From Populus alba (lineage: Eukaryota; Streptophyta; Magnoliopsida; Malpighiales; Salicaceae), in the NCBI RefSeq assembly GCF_005239225.2, contig NC_133287.1, forward strand, positions 19,658,519 through 19,722,518: DNA of 64,000 bases. Direction: 5' to 3'. Positions 35,847-52,500 of the stretch are shown piece after piece. Below the pieces are notes generated by a model, which worked only from the letters and a program-made list of their open reading frames with translations, made no database searches and was not told where the DNA came from. A program made the position numbers and the translations under genes. Within the stretch, counting starts at the first letter, position 1, and each line of letters starts with the position of its first letter.

Positions 35847-36591
35847 TTGCTTAGATTGTTTGTTCAGACAAAGGAACTGCAATTCTAGAACTGCGAAATT
35901 CTTGCAGATGCATTCATGTTCATAGTCTTGAAATATCATGCAAATCTGAGTTATGGTTTATGTGCCTGTGCGAACAATCTCTTCTGAACCACCATGAAAA
36001 TAGGGGAAACTAGAATACATGGAGGATAAAATGTGCAAACCTGCTTTCCCAGTTTGTAGCATAAATTTGCATGACCTAAAAATCAACTTTATAGAGCTGG
36101 GATCAATTATTTCACTACACCTGATTGTTGGATTCTATGTTTCCTCACGGTCCAGAGAGATTTCATCTTAGCTACAGCATGTAGCCATGCACTGAGGGAC
36201 CTGTGTTGTGTTCCTGCCGCATGAGATTCCCTGAGATATTGGGGCATTAATGGAAGTGTTGCACACACAAACAATATGGAAGATGGACCACTGATTAAGA
36301 ATACTGACTATTCTCATGAGCTGCATCAGAGTTGAGGAAAAAAGAGTAGAAGAACGTAGAGTATGGTGTGCATAAGTTTTTCAAAATCAAATTGATGTGT
36401 TTCTAATACAAGTTCAAGAAAAATAAGAGAACAGGATATTGCTGTGCTTCTAGTATTTTGTATTGAGCTAGAACTGGTAAAGTCCTTGGTTTCTTCGCAG
36501 GAATTATCTAATTGTCGGTTGAGAAGATCATCTTCAATAATCTCAGATTTGCTTGCCAGAACCAACACAAACTGATACAGGCTAGACGGGC
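35847..36591. other. 3' region of RMI2, no further gene
   Basis: Probably RMI2 3' UTR in its first part, then mixed-composition DNA. A short minus-strand open frame at 36326-36568 has no recognisable domain and lies just 3' of the relic described next, so it could be part of that relic's old 3' end. Confidence 0.35.
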
Positions 36592-37079
36592 TTATATCAT
36601 TCTCTCTAACTCGAACGAGTAACCTTGCCGGAGAACACTCCTTGCTTCCACATCATCTGAAGCCAACGGGAATACCTCAAGCAATCGCTGTAAGAAGGGC
36701 AACTCTGGGAAGATCCAACTTGTCTTGTCTAGTTCAATTAGGGGCTAAATATTTGCAGAAGATTGCGATTCAGGAAGAACTTTTCTGATAAGAAACAAGT
36801 AAAGCTTACCTGTGACATCTCCGAAGCTATACTGAGCACATCAGACAGAATGCTTGCTGCTAAACAGCAACAGTAACACAGGAGCTGGCAACCTGCTATT
36901 TAGTCAAGCAGCAATAGATGAATAAGCATGGACTAGAACATCCAACACAATTGCAAATTATCCCTGAAAGATTTAACTCTTCCCACAACTCGCTTCTTCT
37001 TGTGGAAAACTTTATCAACAGGAGGTAGAGTCAATGCACATTCTCGTAAACTTTTAAATAGGCCTTCCACAAAACAGTT
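36592..37079 (-). pseudogene. Gene fragment, 3' exons of an unidentified plant protein
   Basis: Three coding-like segments follow each other on the minus strand. The first, from 37079 after a TTTAGCAG acceptor-like site, reads NCFVEGLFKSLRECALTLPP, VDKVFHKKKRVVGRVKSFRD and NLQ before meeting a stop. The second reads LAASILSDVLSIASEMSQ and ends at a clean donor (CAG then GTAAGC, near 36810). The third, after an in-frame stop, reads ELDKTSWIFPELPFLQRLLE, VFPLASDDVEARSVLRQGYS and FELERMI, then TAA at 36592-36594. Sequence quality and splice-like borders argue for a once-real gene. I do not recognise it, and no upstream exons are seen. Truncated duplication or transposon capture are possible. Confidence 0.6.
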
Positions 37080-38485
37080 CTGCTAAATTTTGTTATTTAA
37101 CATCCTAGCAAATAGCTTAAGCAATAGTGAGAGAAAAAAAATTAATGATTTTATTTCAACTTCATTTATTTTAGAATCCTTTTAATATTACCACAAAAAA
37201 AATTGTATTTTTTTTAGAAATTATTATGCAGCTAGGCACATAAAACTGCTTGTTACTTAACATTATTAGTTATAATAGTATGATGAAGAAATTGTTCTTT
37301 AATCATATAATCTTTGAACTGTGCATTAGAAACAATATAGTCTTTTCACCATGATTAAATTGGTACTAAATTATACGAGGACATAGTAGTTTTTTTACCA
37401 TTTTCTGCATATTAAAATGACTTTTTTATCCTTAGAATAAAAACATTAAACTTACATCTAGGGGTTTTTTAGTTTTTTTAAATTTTTAGCACAATAGAAT
37501 AACTCAGTTACCATACAAAATATACTAAACAATTTTTAGGGGGCTTTTTTTGTTCTTTTATCTTGGGTTTTTGGTTAATATCGAATTAACTTGCGAGTAT
37601 TTTTATATTTAAATAAACATGAAATATTATTAAAAAACCTTCCGTGAGGTTTTCTAATGATCAAACATTGCCTTTCATAAAAACATTTGAATTACCTTAA
37701 TATATCTTTAGTGATAAGGTGATGCGTGTGGTTAAAGACTTTTCAGTTTGGCATCAATAATTTTTTATTTATTTATTTTTCTTTCTTTCACAATTTACAT
37801 ATTTGTACCTTTAAAATTTCAAAACAACTCTTTTAACATGTTATTCTTTCAAGTTCCGTTAGTGTTCTTTGTATTATAATTTATTTTATTTAAAATAATT
37901 CATAAAATTAAAATTTCTTTTCAATTTCATCTCCCTCTTGATCGGCTCATTATGTTAGTTAATATAGTAAACGATTCAGTTCGATTTTGTAATCAGTTTC
38001 TATCAGGGCATTGTTTCTTTATTCTTATTCATGACTGATATAATTATTTGAAATCGAGCTAAAAATTGTGATTTATGTATCTTGTAGTATATTCTCTATT
38101 ATCGGGATAGTACCTTTTGAAACATCTTGTTCCATGAATGTCAAAATCAGACAGAAAAGCCATGAACTTGGCTGTTGACAGGAACCGTGTCTTTATGACC
38201 TGCTGCTAATTTCCCATTCCCAAAGCCAATGGGAATCTGGTTGATGCAGGAGAGGGATGTTCCAATTTAGCTGACGGGAATGTGGTTTTGGCCTTTTGGG
38301 GCCTGCTGATAAGCTTGGCAATGAAAATACAGGTGAGTTGGTTTTTTTATTTGCTAGTCATGATTTGTTGAGTTTTTTTCTTAATTACTTTTTGCTCGAC
38401 TATTTGAGATTCTGTAGTTGCAAAAATAAATCACCATCATCTTTATAACTGTGTTCCTCCCTCTCTTCTCCCTCCCTCCCTCCCC

Positions 38486-38522
<37 letters not shown>

Positions 38523-38855
38523 CTGTAGAAATTCAGTAGTATAAGCACGGGCATGTTGCTCTTATCAAATGCTCAAAAGGTGTCGTCAAGGTCACAAATA
38601 CAGGAATTGCCGGAGCGGACACAACCACAGGCGGAGGCACGGCAAAGGCTGGGGTGGGCTTTAGTCTATGTCAAAATTTTATCAATATTTTTTAACTAGT
38701 TTTATGTAAAATAAATTCATAATTTATAATTAAATTATCAAAAAAATTATAATTTATAATTAACTTTCAAGTTCATGTATTATTAGGCAGAACTTTCTGA
38801 AACAAACTTAATAAAAGACAATCTATATACCTAATTGCTCCGTGTTTTTGTGCAG
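37080..38855. other. Spacer with weak coding-like patches
   Basis: Mostly A/T-rich. The patches 38150-38340 (ending at AATACAG then GTGAGT) and 38525-38660 are GC-richer and might be exon relics linked to the E2-like exon at 38856, but no frame is convincing. A CT microsatellite lies at 38459-38519. Confidence 0.35.
38459..38519. repeat. CT-rich microsatellite (CCCT)n(CT)n
   Basis: A run of CCCTCC units followed by about 14 CT units. Confidence 0.9.
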
Positions 38856-38918
38856 CATTTACAACCTGGAAGTATACATGCAGTGGACCGATTTGCTGCA
38901 ATTATAAATCCGCCTCAG
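38856..38918 (+). pseudogene. Exon-like fragment resembling 2-oxoacid dehydrogenase E2
   Basis: A 63-bp in-phase segment is flanked by a good acceptor (TTTTTGTGCAG) and a donor (CAG then GTTCTC). It encodes 21 residues ending AVDRFAAIINPPQ. That ending resembles the catalytic-domain segment of dihydrolipoyl acetyltransferases (NLGM/VD.F.AIINPPQ). Neighbouring exons such as the DHR active-site exon were not found within about 1.5 kb downstream, so I take it as a relic. A chance match is possible because the unit is short. Confidence 0.4.
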
Positions 38919-40798
38919 GTTCTCTCGTTTTATCTGTCTCTCTCTCAAACTCATCCCTACACACGCACATTCACGTATGCATTAAACTACACTAATTCAA
39001 TCAAGGCATCGTGATTGGCTCCAAACAAATGTGTCACTGTTCGAGAAAAATAAAATTCGAACGACTATGGCCCTGTTAGGTTTAGGCATTGCAGATAGCT
39101 TGATTTTCTACAGTTTTTCATCTACCATACTGGAAGCAATGAGCCATGAATGTTTAAATTCTCAATAGTTAAATATCATTCATTTTTTTTCTCAAACAGT
39201 CACCTTGCATATAGCTTGATTAGTGAAAATTTGAAATATGTACATGCTACCTGCTTTTAACAATTATTTCTTACCTGGTCTTATACATCGACAACACAGT
39301 CCTCCTGTATATTGGAAGCACTACTAGGCAATGTAGCCTTCCATCTTTGTTGTTCGTTTTATCTTTTCTAGCTTACACATCATATGCATATAGCCAGCCT
39401 GTGGATCACCAGTATTTTAGCTTTTAGAATAGTATTGGTTTGGTGGCTTCTTAATTGTGTCCAATGTTCCATATTTTGGTCTTCATCACAATTCGCTGAA
39501 TGCCTTAATTGAGAATGAGTTCCGAAGTTGACATGGAAATCCATCGGTTCTTTTTCCAATGTTTTTCGTTTTTACCATGGCAAATAGACAAGCACAACCT
39601 TGGACTTCCTTTCCTCCTTGTAAGCAGGACAAAATCCTCTATATATGTATATAATTCAGAAGGGAAAATGACCCTTCCTGTAATTAAATTTTCCGAATTC
39701 AGTTCTAATTGCCACTGCTCTTTTGGTTGATTGTAAAATTTGGTTAGCAAAATAGGCTTTTGTCAAACTCCAAGTTCCTGAACTCTAATTATATCTCGTT
39801 TTAATCGTTCTAATCTACAAAAAATAAAAAAACATGCAGATTGGCAAACTTTAATTACAGTTATTCTATGATTACTAGGAGATAAGATTATGTGGAAGTG
39901 CCTCCTTCTTGAGACATTTTAAAATCCACCTACAAATCCTTTATTTGCCAATACAATAAGAAATATAACAATCTTCTTTCAGATTCAGTTTAGTTATATG
40001 TGGCTTTTATAGCTGGTCTTGCAGATTTCTTTTTTTGATGGCATGCTCAAAGTATGGATACATGATTGCCCCTGGATGGTCCTAAATGCGACCAAGTCTG
40101 AGTAGGTTACCTATTTCATGCACAGCGTCGGATTGCAGGTCTAGCTCTACAGGTCCGGGATTGCTGCTCCAAGTTTCATCAGCTCCAAAATGTTGCATTC
40201 CAATAGGTGGTCTAAAACCATGGGCATAGATTCCTCCAGGGCATCAATAGGTGGCACCTTACTTTAGGCCAACCCTAGTTGTGCTAAGGGGGCAGGAAAA
40301 GAAGCACCAAACCTTAACCATTATGTCAACATGAACCCTGTGACATGCTATTAGAAAAGATAACATATAATTCATCGAGGATAAGCACGCAGCAGTATCT
40401 CCGAAGAAATCAATGGAACAAGTGCAATCCAATAAAATGTACATTTGAAACCTCGACATGTCATGTCTCCAAATAACACGGTAATCTAGAAGCCTGATAC
40501 ATGAACCCTCGGAACAATGCTTGTACATTGTACAAAAAGAAAAATCAAAGCAGAGTCAAATAGAGGGACGTGTATTTCTTAGTTTGAGCACCTGTGAGAG
40601 CCTACTTTCAAAAACTGGAACATTCGCCTGACAAATCAACCGCACTACAACTTGATGATTCCTAAATCACATTCCACAACACCACATGGATGGATCTCAA
40701 ATGAAATTGGGAAGCTGATGTTCCTCGGATGATTGCAAACCGCTTTTGGAAAAGATACAAGTGAAAAGTTTGGAATTAAACACCACTTGGGAATTATA
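38919..40798. other. Spacer and 3' side of the SR-protein kinase gene
   Basis: No gene is supported. About 40260-40798 probably holds the 3' UTR of the minus-strand kinase. Short open frames at 39.5-39.75 kb on both strands are without recognisable domains. Confidence 0.35.
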
Positions 40799-44190
<3,392 letters not shown>

Positions 44191-44259
44191 ATATGGGTTC
44201 AAGTAATCAAGTGGCGTATGATGATTCTGGGCCGGCCTGCGGGTTCCACTAATGAACAT

Positions 44260-45475
44260 AGTTATTAAATCTGGAGTTGCCTCACAGGAATTTAAAATTT
44301 GGTGGCTAAAGCAGTTTGGATAAGGCTAAAAACTAAAATAAATAAAAACCTAGTAAAATTTAGTTGATTCATCAAGTTGACCAGTAATTTAGGTAATTTG
44401 ACAAAACTCTAGTTGAGATTATTTTTTTAATGTATTTTTTTTTTCTAGTTAAATGTTTTTTTTATATATTTTTTAGTTGGTTATTAACTCTTTTTTTTTT
44501 AAGTTCATTATATAAATAATAAAATAATATTTTATTTTTTTAATGTGAGATTTGAAAAATTTAGTATATATATTTTATGTTTATAAAAAAAAAATTAATA
44601 TGGGATTTTTTTTCTTTCAATTGAATCTTTGTTTGCCTTTTTTTTTATTAATTTTATCCTATAACTTTTGGTTGATTTTGAACTGGTATTTGTAATTTTT
44701 TATTTATTTATTTTCTATAAAGTTATCATAATTTCAAACAAATATTTTAACATTTGATTGGTGCTTAATTTTACAAGTGTTTATTTTTTTGTTATCATAA
44801 CTAAGTAAAAAATTATTAAATTTAATTGAGTTTATAATTCAAATCACAGGTTTAGTTGGTTAAGTCACAAAACCTAAGTCAATCTAATATGAAGTTGTTT
44901 CAACATTAAAAATGTGTGTGTGTGTTCTTGAATTTTATTTAAAATTAAACTATATTTTTTACTGATTGTTAGGGTTTTTTTTTTTAACCGATCAAGTTGA
45001 TTGGTAACTCTTATATGATTTAATTTAAAACTTAGGTTAGAAGTTAAATCATGAGTTTTTTAAAATTTATTTATTATGTTGGGTTTAATAACAACACCAA
45101 AAAATTATCTGCAACCTAAATATTTTTATTAGATTTAAAAAAATATTGATCCAACTCGTAATGTAGCGCATCTCAATAAACTAATATTTGATAAAGTATT
45201 TCCAAGTAATAAAGTGGACAAATTTATTAAACAAGACTTGGTCCAAGATGTTTGAAGTTTATTGAGTCAATTTATTTTATTTTTTAAAAAAAAATAAAAG
45301 TTAAAATAAAACCATTTTAAAAAGAAAAAAATCAAAATAAATTTTGATTGGATAGTCAGAATCATGGGTTGACTTTGACGTAAGCTTCTCCTTGATGTTT
45401 TTGTAAAACCAACTCAAATAAGATCTTGGGTCAACCCAATTCCACAACGGGAAAACCAGATTTAAAGCTCCATTA
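44260..45475. mobile_element. Diverged element with short inverted ends, possible
   Basis: The left end reads TTATTAAATCTGGAGTTG and the right end on the minus strand reads GCTTTAAATCTGGTTTTCC, sharing TTAAATCTGG. The interior repeats phrases such as GTTGA..GGTAA and TTGGGTCAACCC that also mark the element at 16231-17091. No coding capacity is left. I infer an old member of the same family, with borders approximate; no target-site duplication could be confirmed. Confidence 0.3.
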
Positions 45476-45589
45476 AAGGAGCGTTTAGTCGTGAAATACG
45501 GGGGGGCGGGGGGGGAACGATAAAGATGAAAACAATTACAAGTGATAGGACGTAGAGTGCGGGTTGGTTTATCTCCATATAATCACACT

Positions 45590-45638
<49 letters not shown>

Positions 45639-45639
45639 T
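45590..45639. repeat. Compound (AC)n(AT)n microsatellite
   Basis: About 13 AC units run straight into about 11 AT units. Confidence 0.92.
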
Positions 45640-46189
45640 AAAATATGTTCAATGTCTCTATATAAACATCGAAGTCAAGCATATATTTGTCATTTTATCA
45701 AATAAATATTAACGAGTCTCAAACTCGAACACTTGAATCAAGTGATCCTTGTTTTTTACACGTTAATCAATCTCAAGAACATTCAATATTACATTTAATT
45801 ACTTTATATTTAAAAAATATAATTTTTCAAACTATAAGGATTCATTAAAATTGGCTCTTGGTTTTTTTTTTTGGTAATCGTGGTCCTTGCTCATTTAATT
45901 TCTCAGCTATAAATTAAAATTCTATTTTATAGTAGCAACTTTTAATTTAACATAGAAATAATCTCTAAATTCAAAGCGAAATAAATCTAAATACTTAAGA
46001 ATATGCCAACAAAACCTAAGAGGACAGTATAAAATATAAATAAAGTTTAACGGAGAAAGTTTTGAACATGTGAGAATATACCAATAAAATTATTTAAAAA
46101 ATAATTTTTACCACAATATTATATATAAATATTTTTCATCACATTCAATATAAATATTATTAATTACATTCACTTCTTTAGGGATAAGC

Positions 46190-46445
46190 AAGAAAACCAA
46201 AAAATCAATTAAACTAAAAAAATTAAAAACACCTAACCGTTAAAAAAATCAATTAAAATTTTGAAATAACTAATCAGTTAGGTTTGGTTTTATAAACCTA
46301 AAATTAAAAAAACCAAACCGAATCCAAATTAAAAAAAACCGAGCCAAACCAGAAAAAATCGAGATAAATTAAAAAAAACTAAGTCAAACTAATTTAAACT
46401 AGTTTTTATTTTAAAAAATCAAACCAAACCGAAATAATAAACCCT
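46190..46445. repeat. AACCGAA-type A-rich repeat
   Basis: Many short variants of AAACCGAACC / AAACCAAACC in an A-rich background (for example 46312-46345 and 46424-46438). I know such tracts from transposon-derived repeats in other dicots, but I cannot name the family. A 71-codon open frame follows at 46476; see rejected items. Confidence 0.5.
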
Positions 46446-46691
46446 ACACTCCTCTCTCATTGCATTTCTTTTCAAATGCGGAGGAAATTATTTCCTCTCT
46501 CAACACTCAATGCCCTTACCCTACCCTCCAAACCCCCTAGCTCAAAATACTCAACAAGATTCCTTTCTCATCATTACAAATTTCTTCAACATTTCTCTAA
46601 ATTCCTCTCTACACACCTCAAACACCCTTCTATCTTCGATGCTAATCTCAAATTCATCTTAAATACCCTTGTTGGATGCTCAATATTTTAG

Positions 46692-48998
46692 CATGCTCGT
46701 GATGTCAAGTGCTTCAAATCACCAATCCAACATGTTTGGAGAAGGGATTTAATTGGAATATGTGTTGGCGATCAAGAACAATAAAAAATAATTTAGTTAT
46801 AAACGAATTAAATGTCACGATGAAATTATTGGGGCTTTTGTGTTATGATATTTCTTAAGAAAAACAATCTATTTTGAATTTAAGAGTGTTTGGAATTGTG
46901 TTTCAAAAGTATTTTAAAAAAAAATTGAATTGAATTTATTTTTTTCTTTGTTTCAAGTTAATATATTTTTTTATATTTTTAAATCATTTTGATATGTTGA
47001 TGTCAAAAATTATTTTTAAAAAGTAAAAAAATATTTTACAATAAAAAATATTTTAAAAAGTATTTAAATCATCACCCTCCGAAAGGCCCTCTACGAATAA
47101 AATATAACAAAGGCATAGCAATATGTTCAATGCTGAAGAAGGGTGGTGGGTATTAAAAAACAAAAACCGAGGTAGAAAATGGCCTTGAATCTGCCTGAAA
47201 AGAAAAAGGATATCTAGAAGCCCATTAAAGGCTAGATTAAAAAAACCTAAGCCCGTAAAAGCCCATTTTCAAGGTCCAAATTTGACTGAGGCAATGTGGC
47301 CTTCTAGGCAGATTGAGAATGTTAATTTTCTAAGCCCACCGGGCTACAAATTACGGTTGGTTCGTTCTCTTCTTAACTTTTTGTTCGGCCTTACAAAAAA
47401 TCACAAGCCAATGGACTTTGAAAATTAACCTGCCCAGTTTATTATCAATGGGCTTTAAAAAATAAAAATTAACTTGCCCAAATTATCGTATGTGCCTTGA
47501 AAATAACTTGCTTGATTTATTAATTATATTTGACTGGGTACACATAACAAATATATTTAAAACGCATAGAGATGCTGGTTGATGGGCGTCACAAACGTTG
47601 AAAGTTCCCACCCTATATTATATAATTTAAATGCAATGATCTTCGTGTATGTGGCAGATTTAATTAACCATTCAAATTTAAATTAAACTAGCACTGATGC
47701 CTTTTTAGAAAAGAAATAATTACTCCAATAAAAAGAAAGTGGATTTTAATTAATGGAAAGCTTGGTAATATTTTACCTGGCAAGATATAGAGACAGCTAA
47801 CATAAAATAAGAGAACGATCCTTCTTTTACGGCAATCCCATCAGTCTGGTAGAAATCATGAAACTATCGAGTCAAGTGTCTGCAGAACTCAGTGCTATTA
47901 TTCCCGGCTATAACTCGAAGGCCTGTCCTTATATTTGAAGGAAATGCAATACTAAAATACTTTTTTGTTTTTTTATAAATGCTATTTTTATATATTTTTT
48001 TAAAGAACTAAAACTAATAAAATAAACCAACAAAAAAATAAACCAATTAAATATAATCATATAAAAAAAAAATAACATCAAAATCATTAAAAAAAAAAAC
48101 TTATTTATTTCACTATAATAAAATTAACTTTTCAAATAGCTTTTTTTTATTGGAATACACATGATAAAACAAATCTATATTTATATTATTTAAAATACTA
48201 TTTTATCAATTTACTTATTTGAAATAGCATTTTTCATGCTTTAACTCAAACGCCTATCCTTCTTTTCAGAACAAAGATAATACTTTTATTCTTTTTATGG
48301 TCTAGGTTCAAACTTTAAGTTGCTCATATGATAGCCACTGGAGCCTTACATGGTTGTTAATTTCAGAGCCTGTGGGATTAATCGAGGTGCGTGCAAGCTA
48401 GCCCGGACACCCACGTTAATAAAAAAAAGAAAGAAAAGAAAAGATAGTACTGAAAGATTAGTTTCAGCCATCAATTTCTCCTATCCAAGACAGAGTTATT
48501 GGCTACATTCAACACACAAACAAGCAAAACCCAGAAACAAAATGAACATAAAAGGGCAAAAACAAGTGAAGAACACCAAGTATAAAACTGGGAAGCTAAG
48601 AGGTTTATTGATGGTGGATTTGGATTTCATAACATGCAAGAATCTCTTATAATGAAATGTCAAATAACATTCGATATTTGATTATCCAACCCATGAATGC
48701 CAAATATCCAGCAGAAAAACAAAAAACACGGGGCCATCTTCTCCACATTGCATTCAATAGGCTTCTTCATGGTCAAAAGAACTCATGTTCTTCCACACAA
48801 GTTAATCTCCATGAACCCGCAATGGACCATAAACAAAACCCGGTTTGAATTTGTACAATTCCTGTCAAAGTACAAATCCGATCCCATAATCTATCACTAT
48901 CAGGTTCAATGGCCCTAGAATTTTTAGCCCTTTACCACCGTCATAGTACAATCCCACAGCAAATTACTTTATACCATGCACCAATGATGCATCATCCA
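46692..48998. other. A/T-rich spacer and 3' side of the Cys-rich protein gene
   Basis: An A/T-rich dispersed repeat copy lies at about 46880-47080. From about 47150 to 47450 there are repeated GCCCATT/GGGCTT motifs of unknown meaning. The region 48640-48998 is likely the 3' UTR of the downstream minus-strand gene. No gene is supported. Confidence 0.4.
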
Positions 48999-49511
48999 TC
49001 ATGTACCTATTTGAGATGGACTCCTCCAAAACCCAGTATTGTTAAACTGGTCCCACATTTCCTTCTCCAAATTAACGGCATCAGTTTCACCATTAGGATC
49101 ATGATTATGCTGATCACAACATTTCCCTTTCTCCATAATCTCTCTAGCCTCCTTCTCCCATCCCTCATCCCTGGACAGACCACTGCTCGCGCGAGACAGC
49201 AGGGACCTTTCTCTCTGCTTTCTTCTCAAACGCTGTCGTTTCTTGGCTTTCTTACATAAGGAAACCGGCACCTTATAGACGGCTAAAACAAGAAGGTTTA
49301 TCACCGTGCATGGACAGCAGCAACACACCGCCGCACACCCCGCAGCCGTGCCACCTGCCACCTCACCAAAACTCTGCGTTTTCGCCCTTGCCGGATTCCT
49401 CTCCCTCTTCTCTCCTCCCGGCACCATCTTTGACCCTGTCTTTTCCTTCAACAAAGGCTGCAACCTTTGGCTCGAAGAAGGCGATCGCAGAAGAAGTCCC
49501 TGTCGAATCAT
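48999..49511 (-). CDS. Small Cys-rich membrane protein, conserved plant family of unknown function
   Basis: Single exon, 170 aa. The start ATG at 49511 is preceded in frame by a TGA three codons upstream, so the start is firm. The centre reads GTAAGCAAVCCCCPCTVINL followed by LVLAVYKVPVSLCKKAKKRQ, a short hydrophobic Cys-rich segment and then a strongly basic stretch (RQRLRRKQRER). This CCCCPC..NLLVLA.YKVP..LC motif is one I know from a family of small uncharacterised plant proteins. The segment may span or anchor in a membrane, and the Cys run could be palmitoylated (inference). The C-terminus is acidic and ends near MWDQFNNTGFWRSPSQIGT. The function is unknown; the gene looks intact. Confidence 0.85.
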   Translation of the reverse strand: MIRQGLLLRSPSSSQRLQPLLKEKTGSKMVPGGEKRERNPARAKTQSFGEVAGGTAAGCAAVCCCCPCTVINLLVLAVYKVPVSLCKKAKKRQRLRRKQRERSLLSRASSGLSRDEGWEKEAREIMEKGKCCDQHNHDPNGETDAVNLEKEMWDQFNNTGFWRSPSQIGT

Positions 49512-52500
49512 ACTGGGTCAACTCAGCCAGCCCAGAAATTTTTAAAAAAATCCAAGACTCTCCTTTTCCTGGGTTCTTGAGGTGGGAAATTCCTGGGCAT
49601 TAATGGGTCTCAGGAGTTATTTAAACAAAGTTTCAAGAAAGGGCACAACTTTCTTGAAAAAAGCCATTTTTTGATAGCCAAGAAAAGGGAAGAAAGTCGG
49701 GGTTTTCTTTCTTTCTTTCTCCCTCTGTTTGGAGTCTTGAGAGAGATTAAACAGATCGAAGAGGAGGTATTAATAAGGGAATGATCAGGTTTAAATGGCT
49801 GAAGAAGCGGGGATAGGAAACGAGACGAGAGGCAAGGCGAGTAAAGGGGTGGGTTTTGTCCTTTTAGACGCGGACATGAAGAGTATTTTGTAGAGCTTTG
49901 ATTAGGTATTTATGTTAATTTGTTATCTGTTATTGATATATGATTGGTCTCTTTTTGACCCCATGAAATTAAGAGTAAAAAAAAAGGCCCGTGGAAAGGA
50001 ATCCGCAATATTCATCTATTAACTTTGACGGTCTGATATATAATGTTCTGGAACTTTTTTTCAAACTTGTTCTCTGGGACATCCAACCATCCGAGTTCAA
50101 ATAATTTTTATTTTTTTTTAATTTATATTTAAGTTTTTTTATATAAAAAAAAAAAACCAAAAGAGAGCCAAGAAATAGCCTGTTACCCAACATGTGTGGG
50201 TCATTACAAGGAAAAGCTCGGACACATGAGTAGGCCTTCATGTCCAAGCTCGTATATTTGGGCTTGATATTATTTTTTTAGTATTTTAAAGGGATGAATA
50301 ACATTTTTTTAAAGAAAAAACACAAATGACATGTTGCTTGCAAGCTAAGATTCCAATGATCTAGTGATGGCTGAAAAATCAAGGCAGTATATCTTTTGAA
50401 AAAATTAATAATCTAATTTTAAATTATTTGAACCCAAAAGTACCTCACCAATGTTTTTGTAACACTCATAAATCAATACATCAACTCAAAATACCTAAAA
50501 AGAAGTCCAAAAAAAGAAATCAAAATGAGTTATATTTGTCTTCCTCGGCTTAGATTTTTTTTTTAGAAAATATTGAGATTTTAAATAGCTACCATCAAGC
50601 TCTTCTCATCTCATAGAACCTATGGACACCAAAAAAATTTATTTTGGTGGTCAGAAATGACTTGAATGACAATCTTCTCTCTCATAGTCAAAATACAGCC
50701 ACTCCTCTTTCTCTTCTCTCCATAACCAGAGATTGTAAAATACTATAATTAAATTTTTGTACCAAAACTGATTTTTTTGAATTCTAAAGGAACCTAATTT
50801 GTTTAATTTGTGTTATTTTTTAAAGTTTAAGTATCTAAGTGTATTGTTAAAACAATTTATAGCGCGCTATCTATATTTGATGTACTTTTCATTTAAGTCC
50901 TTCTCATTCAATTCTATCATTGCATAAGAATTAAAAAACAACTAATCTTTAATTATAATTAAATCACTTAAAATAAAATTTTAAGGACTAAAATGAATTA
51001 TTAAAAAATAAACAGTATATTCATTAGTTTTTACGAGTATGTGAACAATGTCAGCTCAACAGTATCTAGCACACGCATTTTAGTTTTTTAGTTAATAATG
51101 AAAGGTAAAATTAGAAAGTTTGTTGCTTTGTTTTGGGTAATTTGTTAGATTGTATTTATTTATTTATTTATTTTTGGTGCTATTTTGTTTTTTTCAAAAA
51201 AACGGTCAACAAGAAACTATAGAAATTGGTGGCGAAAAAAACGGTCAATGGATGGTCAGATCATTATATTTTGGTTATACCTTTTCTTTTAACATAATAT
51301 ATATATTAAAATAGAAAAAAGTTAATTCATAAGAAGAAATATAAAGAATATGATAAATAGAAATAAAAGAATCATAAACCATTAGAACGGTGAAAGGCTG
51401 AAAGCCATCAATTCCAATAAAAAGAAAAGAGAAAGAACAAGAACCATCAATAACTCCCCACATTAACCACCTGACTGAATGATTCGTTGCGGTCTATTCT
51501 TGTTTTTTTTTTTTTTGCTCTGTTCATGCAAAATACAGATATTTGTTTAAATCATTATAATTTTTTTTTTTAATTTTCATCTCAAATTGTTTCAACTACG
51601 TAGATATATTGGTTCCATCCTGCCAAAATCTCAAAATGATTGAAACTAAGACATTCAATCGGGTTAGATATGGAGATAGGTTAGGGTTTACCCGACCCAC
51701 CTAACCCCACCTCCCTAGATTTTTTTAAACTTTTATTTTTAATTTTGTGAAATTATAAATTCATTTTTCAATATAGTACATAGATTTTTACCTTATATAC
51801 AAAGGATTTTATGTAAAGATTTGAAATTTAGGTTATTTGTTGATTTTATAATTCATAAAAAAAAAAATATAATTTTTACTTTTTAAAAAAATAAGTAGGG
51901 ACCATGGGTAAAGAAAATCCTCGACCCGAAGTTTGAAATTATAAAAACAATGATGATTTAAAATATTTTTTATTTAGAAATACATTAAAATAATTTTTTT
52001 TATTTTTTAAAATATATATATATATATATGTTAAGCAAAAGAAAAATAATTTTAAAATTTAAGCCAAACACACCCTAAATGCGAAGACATGATGTGTTTT
52101 GATATTCTGGCTCGGATGCGAATAAAAGAGCCCTAATTGAGACAAAGTTTTTTTTTTCAAGTCAACAAGTCTTCTTCAGTGGATTGCTGACAACAAAGTT
52201 CATATCCTTGGGAATGAAATCTTGCAAATCACGCCATGCAAAGACACCAAGTTCAATTACTTCGGATCTTCTCTTTCTACTAATGTAAATGCCAACAGCT
52301 CCGAGAAATCAAGTAACGAAAGCATTAATGCAGAATCACATGCAGAGCAAGTTATGGGTATCTGTCTTTCTTTACCCAATGAATACATGTACCCCTCGTT
52401 ATCTCTCCATCCCTAGGGTTTTCCTTTTCATCTCTATCCTCACAATACTTTCCTGTCCTCGCATCAAGGACGCACTTACTACCCCCTACAAGTTGAGCAT

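Noticed and set aside
46476..46691. A 71-codon plus-strand frame, Ser/Leu/Lys-rich
   Set aside because: It superficially resembles an organelle-targeting presequence, but it follows a repeat tract and no mature domain or splice donor follows.
49306..49603. Plus-strand frames of 79 and 97 codons
   Set aside because: Antisense to the 5' part of the Cys-rich protein gene, whose frame, motif and upstream stop are clear.
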